NCBI GenBank assembly: GCA_019752375.1
Contig: JAIEMG010000178.1
Location: forward strand, 1-58,539
Length of the DNA stretch: 58,539 bases
Origin: Gemmataceae bacterium
Lineage (GTDB): Bacteria > Planctomycetota > Planctomycetia > Gemmatales > Gemmataceae
Direction: 5' to 3'
A program made the position numbers and the translations under genes. Position 1 is the stretch's first letter. Each line of letters opens with the position of its first letter. Below, piece by piece: positions 1 through 7,863 of the stretch. The notes under the pieces are model-generated. The model was not told the DNA's origin and did no database searches. It saw only the letters and a program-made list of their open reading frames with translations.

Positions 1-14
1 ATGGTATGGCGGAT

Positions 15-37
15 GGCAGGTTACAAACCTGCCCCAC
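15..37. repeat. Short palindromic repeat (GGCAGGTT/AACCTGCC)
   Basis: A small palindrome of the form GGCAGGTT-ACA-AACCTGCC followed by CCAC. A close copy of its right half reappears at about 55411-55428, where it abuts the remnant of an antitoxin gene, so it is a dispersed repeat and not a local hairpin. Confidence 0.6.
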
Positions 38-69
38 AAATTCAGACCCCTTTTTGTGCGGGGTAGTAC

Positions 70-297
70 TTAGCGAATCCAGAACTGCCACCACTGCTTC
101 TTCTTGCGGCGAATGTAGGACTTCAGTTCCTCGATCTCGCTGCCCCGGAGCTTGGCGCCGCGCTCGATGCCGCACTTGGGGCAAGTCCAGCGCATGTTCT
201 CCACCTCGTTGGCGTAGCGTCGCAGGATGCTGGCCATGTCGCCTTCGAGATCGATCTTCGGGTCCATCTTGCCGCGACACTTGCTGCACGTTTGCAT
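70..297 (-). CDS. Small zinc-ribbon hypothetical protein
   Basis: A 75-residue protein whose exact function I do not recognise. It carries two CxxC pairs, CSKC near residues 4-7 and CPKC near residues 39-42, the usual layout of a zinc ribbon. It ends in a basic and aromatic tail (RRKKKQWWQFW) that could touch membrane or nucleic acid. The start is the ATG at 297, because a good GGGGAG ribosome site lies just upstream; longer in-frame starts have none. It stands alone, divergent from the phosphatase-like gene at 546. Confidence 0.6.
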   Translation of the reverse strand: MQTCSKCRGKMDPKIDLEGDMASILRRYANEVENMRWTCPKCGIERGAKLRGSEIEELKSYIRRKKKQWWQFWIR

Positions 298-545
298 CGC
301 TCTCCCCTCGCCTGCGCGATGAGTCCTGGATGCGTCGCCATTGACGGCGACGGTTTTGCTGATTGATCGGGTGGTTGGGCGGGACGCGGAACCTCGTCCC
401 GTATCCTCGATACTACCGCGTGACGATCCGGTGTCGCAAGCGGGATTGGGGATGGTTCGCCGGATTCGAGCCCCCTTCGCACGCCGGCGCCGAAGAGGTA
501 TCATGATCGGAATGGAACCGCGAAACCCCGTCGGGAACAGACTCC

Positions 546-971
546 ATGAATCAGGTCCCACCGTACTCCCTGTGGATCGGCCATGCCGGCGACAGTACGC
601 TCTATGGCAAGATCCTGGACACCGGCATTCAAGCCATCGTGCAGCTTGCCGCGGAAGAACCGTCGCTGCAGGCGCCGCGCGACCTCATCGTGTGCCGATT
701 TCCGTTGCTGGATGGCACCGGCAACGATCGCAAGCTGCTTTCGCTGGCGGTAATGACGGTCGCGAACCTGCTCGAGAGCAATGTGTCCACGCTGGTGTGT
801 TGCAGCGCTGGCATGAGCCGGGCGCCGGCCGTCGCCGCCGCGGCGATTTCGATGGTCTACCAGGAAAAACCCGACGATTGCCTCAAGCAAGTGGCCGAGC
901 ATCGCCCCCACGACGTGACGCCGGGATTCTGGGCCGAGCTGAAAGCCATGCTCGACGCCACGCGCACCTGA
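546..971 (+). CDS. Dual-specificity phosphatase-like protein
   Basis: A 141-residue protein of the compact dual-specificity/tyrosine phosphatase fold. The signature loop reads CCSAGMSRA at about residues 85-93, giving the catalytic Cys86 and phosphate-binding Arg92 of the CxxGxxR motif. The usual His before the catalytic Cys is replaced by Cys85. There is no signal peptide, so it should be cytoplasmic. The substrate is unknown; it could dephosphorylate proteins modified by Hanks-type kinases such as the one at 6823, but nothing here links them directly. The gene at 981 follows almost immediately and may be co-transcribed. Confidence 0.8.
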   Translation: MNQVPPYSLWIGHAGDSTLYGKILDTGIQAIVQLAAEEPSLQAPRDLIVCRFPLLDGTGNDRKLLSLAVMTVANLLESNVSTLVCCSAGMSRAPAVAAAAISMVYQEKPDDCLKQVAEHRPHDVTPGFWAELKAMLDATRT

Positions 972-980
972 GTGACTGCC

Positions 981-1274
981 ATGAGCAAGCACATTGGCCG
1001 CAAACAGCGCTGGATGCAGGAGACGACCACGCGGTTCACGTCGCCGCAGGGCACGGTGCTCTACGAGCAGAACGCCTGGTACGCCCACTTCGACTATCGG
1101 CTGCGCTCGGGAGTCGCCAACAACCTACCGGTCTGGGATGGTCGCTCGCAGCGTCTTGGTCCCTACAAGCGGCCGCGCAACGCCATGGTCGCCCTGGAGC
1201 GCGAGGTGACCATGCTCCAGAATCGGCACGGCAACGACATGCTCCTCGGCAACCAGCTCTGGGCCGAAGCCTGA
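981..1274 (+). CDS. Conserved hypothetical protein, 97 aa
   Basis: I do not recognise the family. The product is soluble, rich in aromatic and charged residues, without signal peptide or membrane segment. The ATG at 981 is preferred; a GTG at 972, directly after the phosphatase stop codon, is also possible. It lies 9 bases after the phosphatase gene in the same direction, so the two are probably one transcript. It converges with the enoyl-CoA hydratase gene with only 4 bases between stop codons. Confidence 0.55.
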   Translation: MSKHIGRKQRWMQETTTRFTSPQGTVLYEQNAWYAHFDYRLRSGVANNLPVWDGRSQRLGPYKRPRNAMVALEREVTMLQNRHGNDMLLGNQLWAEA

Positions 1275-1278
1275 CCGT

Positions 1279-2052
1279 TCATCGTTCCCACTGGGGCGGG
1301 CGCTTCTCCAGGAACGCCCGCATCCCTTCCTGGGCATCGTGCGTCTGTGCATTTCCCGTCATGATTGGTTGAGCCACCGCATAGGCGGCGCTACACTCCA
1401 ACGGCATCTGTTCGTAGAACGCATGCTTGCCCAGGGCCACCGTCGGGCCGCTTGCCGCGGCAATCTGCCTGGCCAACTCCATCGTCTCTGCTTCCAGCTT
1501 GTCTCGCGGCACCACACGGTTGACCAATCCCAACCGCTCCGCCTCGCGTGCGGAAACCGGCGCCCCGGTCAGCAGCATTTCCAGGGCTTTCTTCGCCGGC
1601 ACGGCACGAACCAGCGCCACGCCGGGCGTCGTGCAGAACAGGCCGATCTTGACGCCGGGCGTTGCAAACGCGGCTTCCTCCGCGGCGACGACCAGATCGC
1701 ACGTTGCCACCAGCTGACAGCCCGCCGCCGTCGCCAGGCCCTGCACCTGGGCAATCACCGGTTGCGGCAGGTGCCGGATCGCTTCCATCACCTCGGTGCA
1801 AAGGGCGAACAGCGATGCCGCGTCGTCGCCGCTGGTTCCCGACAGCTCGCGCAGGTCGTGTCCCGAGCTGAACACCGGTCCCGCCGCACGCAGGACGACG
1901 ACGCGAACCCCACGCAGTGCCGCCAACCGCGCGAGTTGGTCCCGCAGCGCTGAGAGCATGGCACGCGACAGGGCATTGCGCTTCTCGGGATGGTTCAGCG
2001 TCAGGAGGGCAATCGCATCGACAGTTTCGGATTGCACAAGGTTGGTGTTCAT
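1279..2052 (-). CDS. Enoyl-CoA hydratase/isomerase family protein
   Basis: A 257-residue crotonase-fold protein, the usual length for the family. Recognisable blocks are HPEKRNALS near residue 21, the oxyanion-hole segment FSSGHDLREL around residue 61, and the AAGCQLVATCDLVVA segment near residue 110, followed by FATPGVKIGLF. In crotonases these form the acyl-CoA pocket. The residues at the two usual glutamate positions are not clearly Glu, so the reaction could differ from classical hydration; ECHDC3-like proteins have a similar look. There is no fatty-acid operon around it. Confidence 0.87.
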   Translation of the reverse strand: MNTNLVQSETVDAIALLTLNHPEKRNALSRAMLSALRDQLARLAALRGVRVVVLRAAGPVFSSGHDLRELSGTSGDDAASLFALCTEVMEAIRHLPQPVIAQVQGLATAAGCQLVATCDLVVAAEEAAFATPGVKIGLFCTTPGVALVRAVPAKKALEMLLTGAPVSAREAERLGLVNRVVPRDKLEAETMELARQIAAASGPTVALGKHAFYEQMPLECSAAYAVAQPIMTGNAQTHDAQEGMRAFLEKRPPQWER

Positions 2053-2171
2053 GGGGGACTCCGCAATGCGCCGGGCTCCCGGCGCGCAAGCAAGGGACAG
2101 CCAGAATGTCTGTATCTCATTCCTTCTGCCGGTTATATTCGGGAACAGGAAATGCGTCCCTTACCGGCGAA

Positions 2172-2287
2172 AGCAATCGTCCAAGAATAGGTTCGTAGGA
2201 CGGATTTCCAATCCGTCCGTGTGTGCCGGACGGATTTCCAATCCGTCCGTGTGTGCCGGACGGATTGGAAATCCGTCCTACGAACCC
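2172..2287. repeat. GGACGGATT palindromic repeat, copy 1
   Basis: Three alternating units of GGACGGATTTCCAATCC and its complement, ending in CGTCCTACGAA, mirror-symmetric with the left end TTCGTAGGACGG. A 16-base tag, AGCAATCGTCCAAGAA, precedes the palindrome and is kept with one change in the second copy at 19845. Read in frame, the unit gives spurious peptides such as TDFQSV and TDWKSV. It sits just upstream of the signal-peptide gene at 2326. Confidence 0.85.
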
Positions 2288-2325
2288 AGGAACTTGTGCT
2301 TCGATGGCTACAAAGCGAGTGCCCT

Positions 2326-3999
2326 ATGCCCGCACTTCGTCTCCTCGTGCTGACCTTGCTGCTGCCGTTTCCGCTGGCGGGTGTCCTGCGCGGCGACGAT
2401 CGGGCAACCGCGTATGAGGAAGGCGTCCTCAAGGATGCGGGCATCGGCAGTGACGGGCCCGCCCTTCTGGAGTTCTTTCGCAAGCGCACGCTGTCGGACG
2501 CCGAGCAGGCGAAGATCGCCGATACGGTCCGCCGGCTGGGCGACGTGTCGTTTGCAACCCGCGAGAAGGCGACGATCGACCTGATCGCCCTGGGCCGAGT
2601 GACGCGACCCTACCTGCGTGCGGTGTTGATGGACCGCGATCCCGAGCTGGTTCGCCGCGCCGAGCGCTGCCTGGCAGCGGTCGAGGGCGGTGCGGGAATC
2701 ACGGTGCCGATGGCGGTTGCGCGACTGCTGGCCGTCAAGCAGCCGGAGGGCAGCGTCGAGGTCATCCTGAACTACTTGCCGCTGGCCGATGACGAGTTGT
2801 TGGACGCGGAGTTGATTGCGACGCTTCTGGTCGTCGGCATCCGCGCTGGGAAGCCGGACCCCGCGCTGCCAGCGGCCCTGAAGGACGGCAAGGCGTCGCG
2901 CCGTGGCGCGGCAGCGCTGGTCCTGGGCCGGCAGACCGATCCGGAGCATCGGGCGCTGGTGCGGCCGTTGCTCAAGGACGAAGACGCGAAGGTCCGTCTC
3001 CGCGCTGCCGAGGCGCTGATCCGCGGCAAGGAGAAGGAAGCCATTGCCGTGCTGGTCGCGCTGCTCGATGACGCGCCGCTGGCGGTTGCGTGGTCGGCGG
3101 AAGACCTGCTGTCGCGCATCGCGGCGGACAAATCGCCGCAGGTCTGGCTGCGCGCGGGTGGCGAGGCCCAACGCAAAAAATGCCGGGATGCCTGGGATGC
3201 CTGGTGGCGCGCGGCGGCCCCGCAATTTGACGTGGCCAAGCTCGATCTCGATCAGCGGCTGCTGGGACTGACGCTCATCTGCGCATGCGATGGCTACAAC
3301 CAGGCGACCGGCACGCCGGGGCGCGTCTGGGAAGTCGGCCCCGACGGCAAGCCGCGCTGGGAAATCAATGCCGCCAACTACCCCGTGGACGCCCAGGTGC
3401 TTCCCGGCAACCGCGTCTTGATCGCCGAGCAGAGCGGCCGCAAGGTCACCGAACGCGGCATCGATGGGAAGGTGATCTGGGAACATGCCGTCAACGACAG
3501 CCTGGTGTCTTGCCAGCGGCTACAGACCGGCAACACTTTCATCGCGACTTATCGCGAAGTCTTCGAGGTCACGCCCGAAGGCAAGGTGCTCTACAAGTAT
3601 GCGGGCGGCCCGGGCTCCATCTACGCGGCCCAGCGCCTGCGCAACGGCCACATCGCTTACCTCGGGTCCAACGGCACCTTCGTCGAGCTGGACGAGACCG
3701 GCAAGGAACTGCGAAGCATGAAGGTCAGTCCAGCGCAGACCGGCCTGGTGAAGTTCGAAGTCCTGGCCGGCGGACGCATCCTCGTGGGCCAGCAGGAAAA
3801 GGTGGTCGAGCTGGACGGCGAGGGCAAGGTCCTCTGGGAATGCACGTTCGCCAACGCCAACTCGGTGATGCGGATGCCCAACGGCAACACCCTGGCCAGC
3901 AGCTACACCACCCGCCGCGTGGCCGAATTCGACCGCGGCGGCAAGCTCGTGTGGGAGCAGAAGCTGGAAGGCGGACCGCTGCAGGCGCATCGGCGTTAA
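2326..3999 (+). CDS. Secreted HEAT-repeat / PQQ-like beta-propeller protein
   Basis: A 557-residue exported protein. It begins with a signal peptide (MPALRLLVLTLLLPFPLAG), followed by helical HEAT-like repeats over about residues 40-260 and then a repeated WEV/G-G-N/V-WE pattern typical of a PQQ-like or arylsulfotransferase-type propeller from about 300 to the end. Such propellers often act as binding scaffolds; no catalytic residue is evident. The ATG at 2326 is chosen because it starts the signal peptide. An upstream in-frame ATG at 2221 lies inside the palindromic repeat and would add repeat-encoded residues. Confidence 0.75.
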   Translation: MPALRLLVLTLLLPFPLAGVLRGDDRATAYEEGVLKDAGIGSDGPALLEFFRKRTLSDAEQAKIADTVRRLGDVSFATREKATIDLIALGRVTRPYLRAVLMDRDPELVRRAERCLAAVEGGAGITVPMAVARLLAVKQPEGSVEVILNYLPLADDELLDAELIATLLVVGIRAGKPDPALPAALKDGKASRRGAAALVLGRQTDPEHRALVRPLLKDEDAKVRLRAAEALIRGKEKEAIAVLVALLDDAPLAVAWSAEDLLSRIAADKSPQVWLRAGGEAQRKKCRDAWDAWWRAAAPQFDVAKLDLDQRLLGLTLICACDGYNQATGTPGRVWEVGPDGKPRWEINAANYPVDAQVLPGNRVLIAEQSGRKVTERGIDGKVIWEHAVNDSLVSCQRLQTGNTFIATYREVFEVTPEGKVLYKYAGGPGSIYAAQRLRNGHIAYLGSNGTFVELDETGKELRSMKVSPAQTGLVKFEVLAGGRILVGQQEKVVELDGEGKVLWECTFANANSVMRMPNGNTLASSYTTRRVAEFDRGGKLVWEQKLEGGPLQAHRR

Positions 4000-4021
4000 G
4001 AAAATGAACCTCGGATTACCA

Positions 4022-4155
4022 AGAAATTTAACCACGGATGACACCGATAACACGGATCGGAAGGGCAATGATTCCGCACCTATCGGCTTCATGGAGCGCT
4101 GCCTTGCGTTAGGGTCTTTTTCCGTGTTATCCGTGAAATCCGTGGTTAAATTTCT
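4022..4155. repeat. CCACGGAT/ATCCGTGG inverted repeat, copy 1
   Basis: Two arms of about 35 bases face each other. The left reads AGAAATTTAACCACGGAT then ACACCGATAACACGGAT, and the right is its near-perfect reverse complement at 4121-4155. The centre of about 60 bases is non-repetitive. A second member of the family is at 26146-26287. It fills the gap between the propeller gene and the isomerase gene and could form a long hairpin in RNA. Confidence 0.8.
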
Positions 4156-4178
4156 CTTCGCCTGAAGGCAGAACGACC

Positions 4179-5087
4179 ATGCAACTCGGTTTCGTCAGCG
4201 CGATCCTGGGCGACTTGTCGCTGGAGGAAGTCTTCGCCTACGCCGCGGACGAAGGGTTCGGCTGCGTGGAGTTGATGTGCTGGCCGCCCGGCGGCGCGGA
4301 CCGCCGCTATGCCGGCGTCACGCACGTCGACGTCACCCGACTGAACGACTCGGATGCCGAGCGCATTCGCGGACTGGTTCGTAAGCACGGCGTTGCGATT
4401 TCCGGCCTGGGCTACTATCCCAATCCGCTCGCTGCGGACGCGGAGCATCGGCGCGTGGTCATCGAACATTTGAAGTGCGTCATCAGCGCCGCCCCGCGAC
4501 TGGGCGTCAACATCGTCAACACGTTCATTGGCCGCGATCATCGCCGCGGCGTGGATGCCGCCTGGGCGACGCTTCAGGAGGTATGGCCGGCCATCGTGGC
4601 CCATGCGGAATCCGTGGGCGTAACCGTGGGCATCGAGAACTGTCCGATGCTCTTCAGCGATGACGAATGGCCGGGCGGCAAGAACGTGGCGACCACACCC
4701 GCGCTCTGGCGCCGGCTGTTTCAGACGTTGCCGAGCAAGCACCTCGGGCTGAACTTCGACCCTTCGCACCTGGTCTGGCAGCACATCGACTATGTCCGGT
4801 GTGTGCGCGAATTCGGCAAGCGAATCGTGCACTTCCACGCCAAGGACACGCGGATCGATGGGGATCGGCTGTACGAAGTCGGCAACCTCGGCCTGGGCTG
4901 GCACACGCCGAAACTGCCGGGCCTCGGAGACGTGAACTGGGGGGCCTTGTTCTCCGCATTGACCGATGCGGGTTATCGCGGTCCCGTCTGCATCGAGGTC
5001 GAGGACCGCGCGTTCGAGGGGTCGCTGGAAACCCGCAAGCAGGCGTTGCGTCAAAGTAAGCGATTTCTGGAACAATTCGTGTCGTAA
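4179..5087 (+). CDS. Sugar phosphate isomerase/epimerase
   Basis: A 302-residue TIM-barrel protein of the xylose-isomerase-like/AP-endonuclease-2 family. Expected metal and substrate residues appear in order: ELMCW near residue 30, GIENCPM near 152, NFDPSHL near 193, HFHAKD near 219 and CIEVED near 277, which match the conserved Glu-Asp-His-Glu set. Members isomerise or epimerise sugars or inositols; the substrate here cannot be read from sequence. No signal peptide is present. It is followed by a repeat-filled gap before the homoserine dehydrogenase gene. Confidence 0.87.
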   Translation: MQLGFVSAILGDLSLEEVFAYAADEGFGCVELMCWPPGGADRRYAGVTHVDVTRLNDSDAERIRGLVRKHGVAISGLGYYPNPLAADAEHRRVVIEHLKCVISAAPRLGVNIVNTFIGRDHRRGVDAAWATLQEVWPAIVAHAESVGVTVGIENCPMLFSDDEWPGGKNVATTPALWRRLFQTLPSKHLGLNFDPSHLVWQHIDYVRCVREFGKRIVHFHAKDTRIDGDRLYEVGNLGLGWHTPKLPGLGDVNWGALFSALTDAGYRGPVCIEVEDRAFEGSLETRKQALRQSKRFLEQFVS

Positions 5088-5094
5088 AGGGATG

Positions 5095-5460
5095 AGTTCT
5101 CGTTCCCCAGCTCCGGCTTGGGAATGCACGGCCGCGAAGCTCCGGCTTCGCGGAACACGTCTGGCCGCTCCACGGCGCGCTTCCGGTAGCGGAACTCGCC
5201 AGAGTTCCGAGTTCCACGCGGCATCCCGTCGCCCGGAAGTCTGGCGACTTCCGCTACTCGGCGCGCGACAGCTCGTTTGGCAATTGGCTCACAGGCTCTC
5301 TGGCTTGGGAATGCACGGCCGCGAAGCTCCGGCTTCGCGCACTTCACGCCACGCAGAGCCGCATACAATCTTCGGTACATTGCAACCCGCGAAGCCGGAG
5401 CTTCGCGACCGTGCGTTCCCAAGCCAGAGCTGGGGAACGAGCGGGTTGCGCCGTCCTTGT
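5095..5460. repeat. Composite palindromic repeat block
   Basis: The gap of about 400 bases between the isomerase and hom genes is made of interleaved inverted repeats. One unit, GCGGAACTCGCCAGAGTTCC, faces CGGAAGTCTGGCGACTTCCG at 5186-5257; this family recurs at 58325-58436. A second unit, GCGAAGCTCCGGCTTCGCG, occurs at about 5133-5153 and 5322-5340 and inverted at 5391-5409. A third is CAGCTCCGGCTTGGGAATGC with its inverse near 5410-5437. No gene is seen. Confidence 0.75.
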
Positions 5461-5483
5461 GTCTTCGTGGTGAATGACCTTCG

Positions 5484-6800
5484 ATGGAACCCCTTGGAAT
5501 TGCACTGATTGGTTGCGGCACTGTCGGCAGCGGCGTCGCCAAGCTTCTGCTCGAACAGTCCGACCGCCTTGCCGCTCGCGCCGGACGGCCGCTGGCCTTG
5601 CGCCGGGTGGTCGTGCGCGACCCGGAGCGGAAGCGGGCAGTGGATGTTCCCCGAAACCTCCTCTCGACGGACCTGCGCGGCGTCCTGGCCGATCCTGGCG
5701 TCCACGTTGCCGTGGAAGTCGTCGGCGGCGTGGACTGGGCGCGGCGGTCCGTCCTCGACCTGCTTGCCGCCGGTAAGCATGTGGTCACGGCCAACAAGGC
5801 GCTGCTGGCCGAGCACGGCGCCGAGGTGTTCGACGCGGCCAGGCGCCACGAGCGCGCCATCGTCTTCGAGGCAAGCGTGATGGGCGGTGTGCCCATCGTC
5901 GCGGTCCTGGCGCAGAGCCTGGCTGCCAATCAGATCTTGTCGTTGCAAGGGATCCTCAACGGCACCAGCAACTTCATCCTGACGGGCATGAGCGAGTACG
6001 GCCGCAGTTACGCCGAGGCCCTGGCCGAGGCGCAGCAGCGCGGCTATGCCGAGGCCGATCCGACGCTGGACGTGGACGGCACCGACGCGGCCCACAAGCT
6101 GGCGATCCTCGCCCAGCTCGCCTTTGGCGTTCCAGTGCCGGTCAGCGTCATCGATCATCGGGGCATTGCCGACATCAGCCAGGTAGACCTCCGCTATGCT
6201 CGCGAACTGGGCTACACGATCAAGCTCCTGGCCGAAGCCTGGTTCGACGGCAACGGACAGCCCGGCGGTCAGCTCGCGCTGCACGTCTCGCCGGTGCTAT
6301 TGCGTCACTCGGAATTGCTGGCCCAGGTACGCGGGCCGTACAACGCCATCCGCGTCCAGGGCGATGCCGTGGGCGATATCGCACTCTACGGCCGCGGCGC
6401 CGGCCAGATGCCGACGGCCAGCGCCGTCGTCGCCGACTTGATCGACCTGGCGGTGGGACGCGCCCAGCGCACCTTTCAGACGTTACGCTTCGGCAGTCAG
6501 GATGCTTCCGGCATCGCATTGCGTCCCTCGGCGACGGTGCGCAGCCGATTCTATCTCCGCCTGCTGGTGGCCGACCGGCTTGGCGTGATGGCGGACGTGA
6601 CGCGTACGCTGGCCGAACGCGGGATCAGCATTGCGTCCGTCGTGCAGCACGAGGCGCTGGAGGGGCAGGAAGGCGAGACGGTGCCGCTGGTCATCATGAC
6701 GCACACGGCCCGGACGGAGGAATTTCGCGCCGCGGTGGACACGCTGGATCGACTCGGCTGCGTGACGGCGCCCAGTGTATACTATCCCGTGGCGGAATGA
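5484..6800 (+). CDS. hom: Homoserine dehydrogenase
   Basis: A 438-residue enzyme that reduces aspartate semialdehyde to homoserine with NAD(P)H, the branch-point step to threonine and methionine. The Rossmann motif GCGTVGSG is at residues 10-17, ANKALLAEHG follows near residue 104, and the family signature ending DPTLDVDGTDAAHK carries the catalytic Lys. A C-terminal ACT domain from about residue 350 suggests feedback control, usually by threonine. Length and domain order match the standard bacterial enzyme. It leads a probable operon with the kinase 22 bases downstream and the ApgM-type gene beyond. Confidence 0.96.
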   Translation: MEPLGIALIGCGTVGSGVAKLLLEQSDRLAARAGRPLALRRVVVRDPERKRAVDVPRNLLSTDLRGVLADPGVHVAVEVVGGVDWARRSVLDLLAAGKHVVTANKALLAEHGAEVFDAARRHERAIVFEASVMGGVPIVAVLAQSLAANQILSLQGILNGTSNFILTGMSEYGRSYAEALAEAQQRGYAEADPTLDVDGTDAAHKLAILAQLAFGVPVPVSVIDHRGIADISQVDLRYARELGYTIKLLAEAWFDGNGQPGGQLALHVSPVLLRHSELLAQVRGPYNAIRVQGDAVGDIALYGRGAGQMPTASAVVADLIDLAVGRAQRTFQTLRFGSQDASGIALRPSATVRSRFYLRLLVADRLGVMADVTRTLAERGISIASVVQHEALEGQEGETVPLVIMTHTARTEEFRAAVDTLDRLGCVTAPSVYYPVAE

Positions 6801-6822
6801 ACCTTCCTGACGGGAGTCGCCA

Positions 6823-7863
6823 ATGCCGCTGGGTTCCGTCGCTTCCTTCGTCGATGGACTTCGCAACAAGCGTCTGCTGCGCCCCATGCAGCTCGATGAG
6901 TTGACGCGCATCGTGCAGCCGCGCTTTTCGGACACGACCGACCTGGCCAAGGAGCTGGTCCGGCGCGGCTGGCTCACGGTCTACCAGGTCAATCAGCTCT
7001 TTCAGGAAAACGGCCAGGAGCTGGTGCTCGGTCCGTATCGGTTGATCGATTTCCTGGGCAAGGGCGGCGTTAGCCAGGTGTTCAAGGCCTGGCACACGCA
7101 GCGCAACCAGGTTGTTGCGGTCAAAGTCATCTACGCGGACCTGGTTTCCAACACGGAAGCCTTTGGCCGCTTCCAGCGCGAATTGCGCGTGGTCACCCGG
7201 CTGGCGCATCCCAACGTGGTCCAGGCGATCGATGACAACCCGGTCGGCAACGCCCACTTCTACGCGATGGAATTCGTGGAAGGCAGCGACATGGGCAAGC
7301 TCGTGCAGTACGGCGGTCCCTTGCCGGTCGATCAGGCGTGCGATGCGGTGCGGCAAGCGGCGCTGGGCCTGCAGCACGCGCATGAACTCGGCCTGGTCCA
7401 TCGCGACATCAAACCAAACAACCTGGTGCGGATCGCCGACACGTCGGTCGTGACGATCCTGGATTTCGGGCTGGCGCGGCTCCGCTTTGCACCGGGACAG
7501 ACGGCAACCGGCGACATGTTGACCGCCGAGGGCGCGATGATCGGCACCGCGGACTACGTTTCACCCGAGCAGGCCCGCGACGCCCGCCAGGTGGACATCC
7601 GCGCCGACATTTACAGCCTGGGCTGCACGTTTTACTACTTGCTTTCCGGCCAGCCGCCGTTTCCGGGCGGCTCGTTCGTGCAGAAGGCGTTCAAGCATCA
7701 GACCGCGCAGCCGACGCCGATCGCGGGCCTGCGTCCGGAGGTGGCGGCGATCCTGACGAAGATGATGGCCAAGCAGCCCGAAGCCCGCTATCAAACCCCT
7801 TCCGAGCTTGCCCACGCGATTGGCCCTTTTTGCCCGCCCGCTGCTGGAACGAAGAAGCCATGA
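6823..7863 (+). CDS. Hanks-type serine/threonine protein kinase
   Basis: A 346-residue soluble protein kinase. Residues 1-70 form a short helical extension often seen in planctomycete kinases; the kinase domain follows with glycine loop LGKGGVSQV at 78-86, Lys101, Glu120, the HRDIKPNN catalytic loop at 193-200, DFG at 214-216 and the activation-segment motif GTADYVSPEQ. All key residues are present, so it should be active. There is no transmembrane or sensor domain. It lies 22 bases after hom, and its stop overlaps the next start in an ATGA, implying translational coupling with the ApgM-type gene. Confidence 0.92.
   Translation: MPLGSVASFVDGLRNKRLLRPMQLDELTRIVQPRFSDTTDLAKELVRRGWLTVYQVNQLFQENGQELVLGPYRLIDFLGKGGVSQVFKAWHTQRNQVVAVKVIYADLVSNTEAFGRFQRELRVVTRLAHPNVVQAIDDNPVGNAHFYAMEFVEGSDMGKLVQYGGPLPVDQACDAVRQAALGLQHAHELGLVHRDIKPNNLVRIADTSVVTILDFGLARLRFAPGQTATGDMLTAEGAMIGTADYVSPEQARDARQVDIRADIYSLGCTFYYLLSGQPPFPGGSFVQKAFKHQTAQPTPIAGLRPEVAAILTKMMAKQPEARYQTPSELAHAIGPFCPPAAGTKKP

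Noticed and set aside
2221-2325. N-terminal extension of the propeller protein
   Set aside because: The added residues are encoded by the GGACGGATT palindrome and precede a proper signal peptide starting at 2326.
5095-5460. CRISPR-like array
   Set aside because: The repeats are unevenly spaced inverted pairs without uniform spacers, and no cas gene is present.
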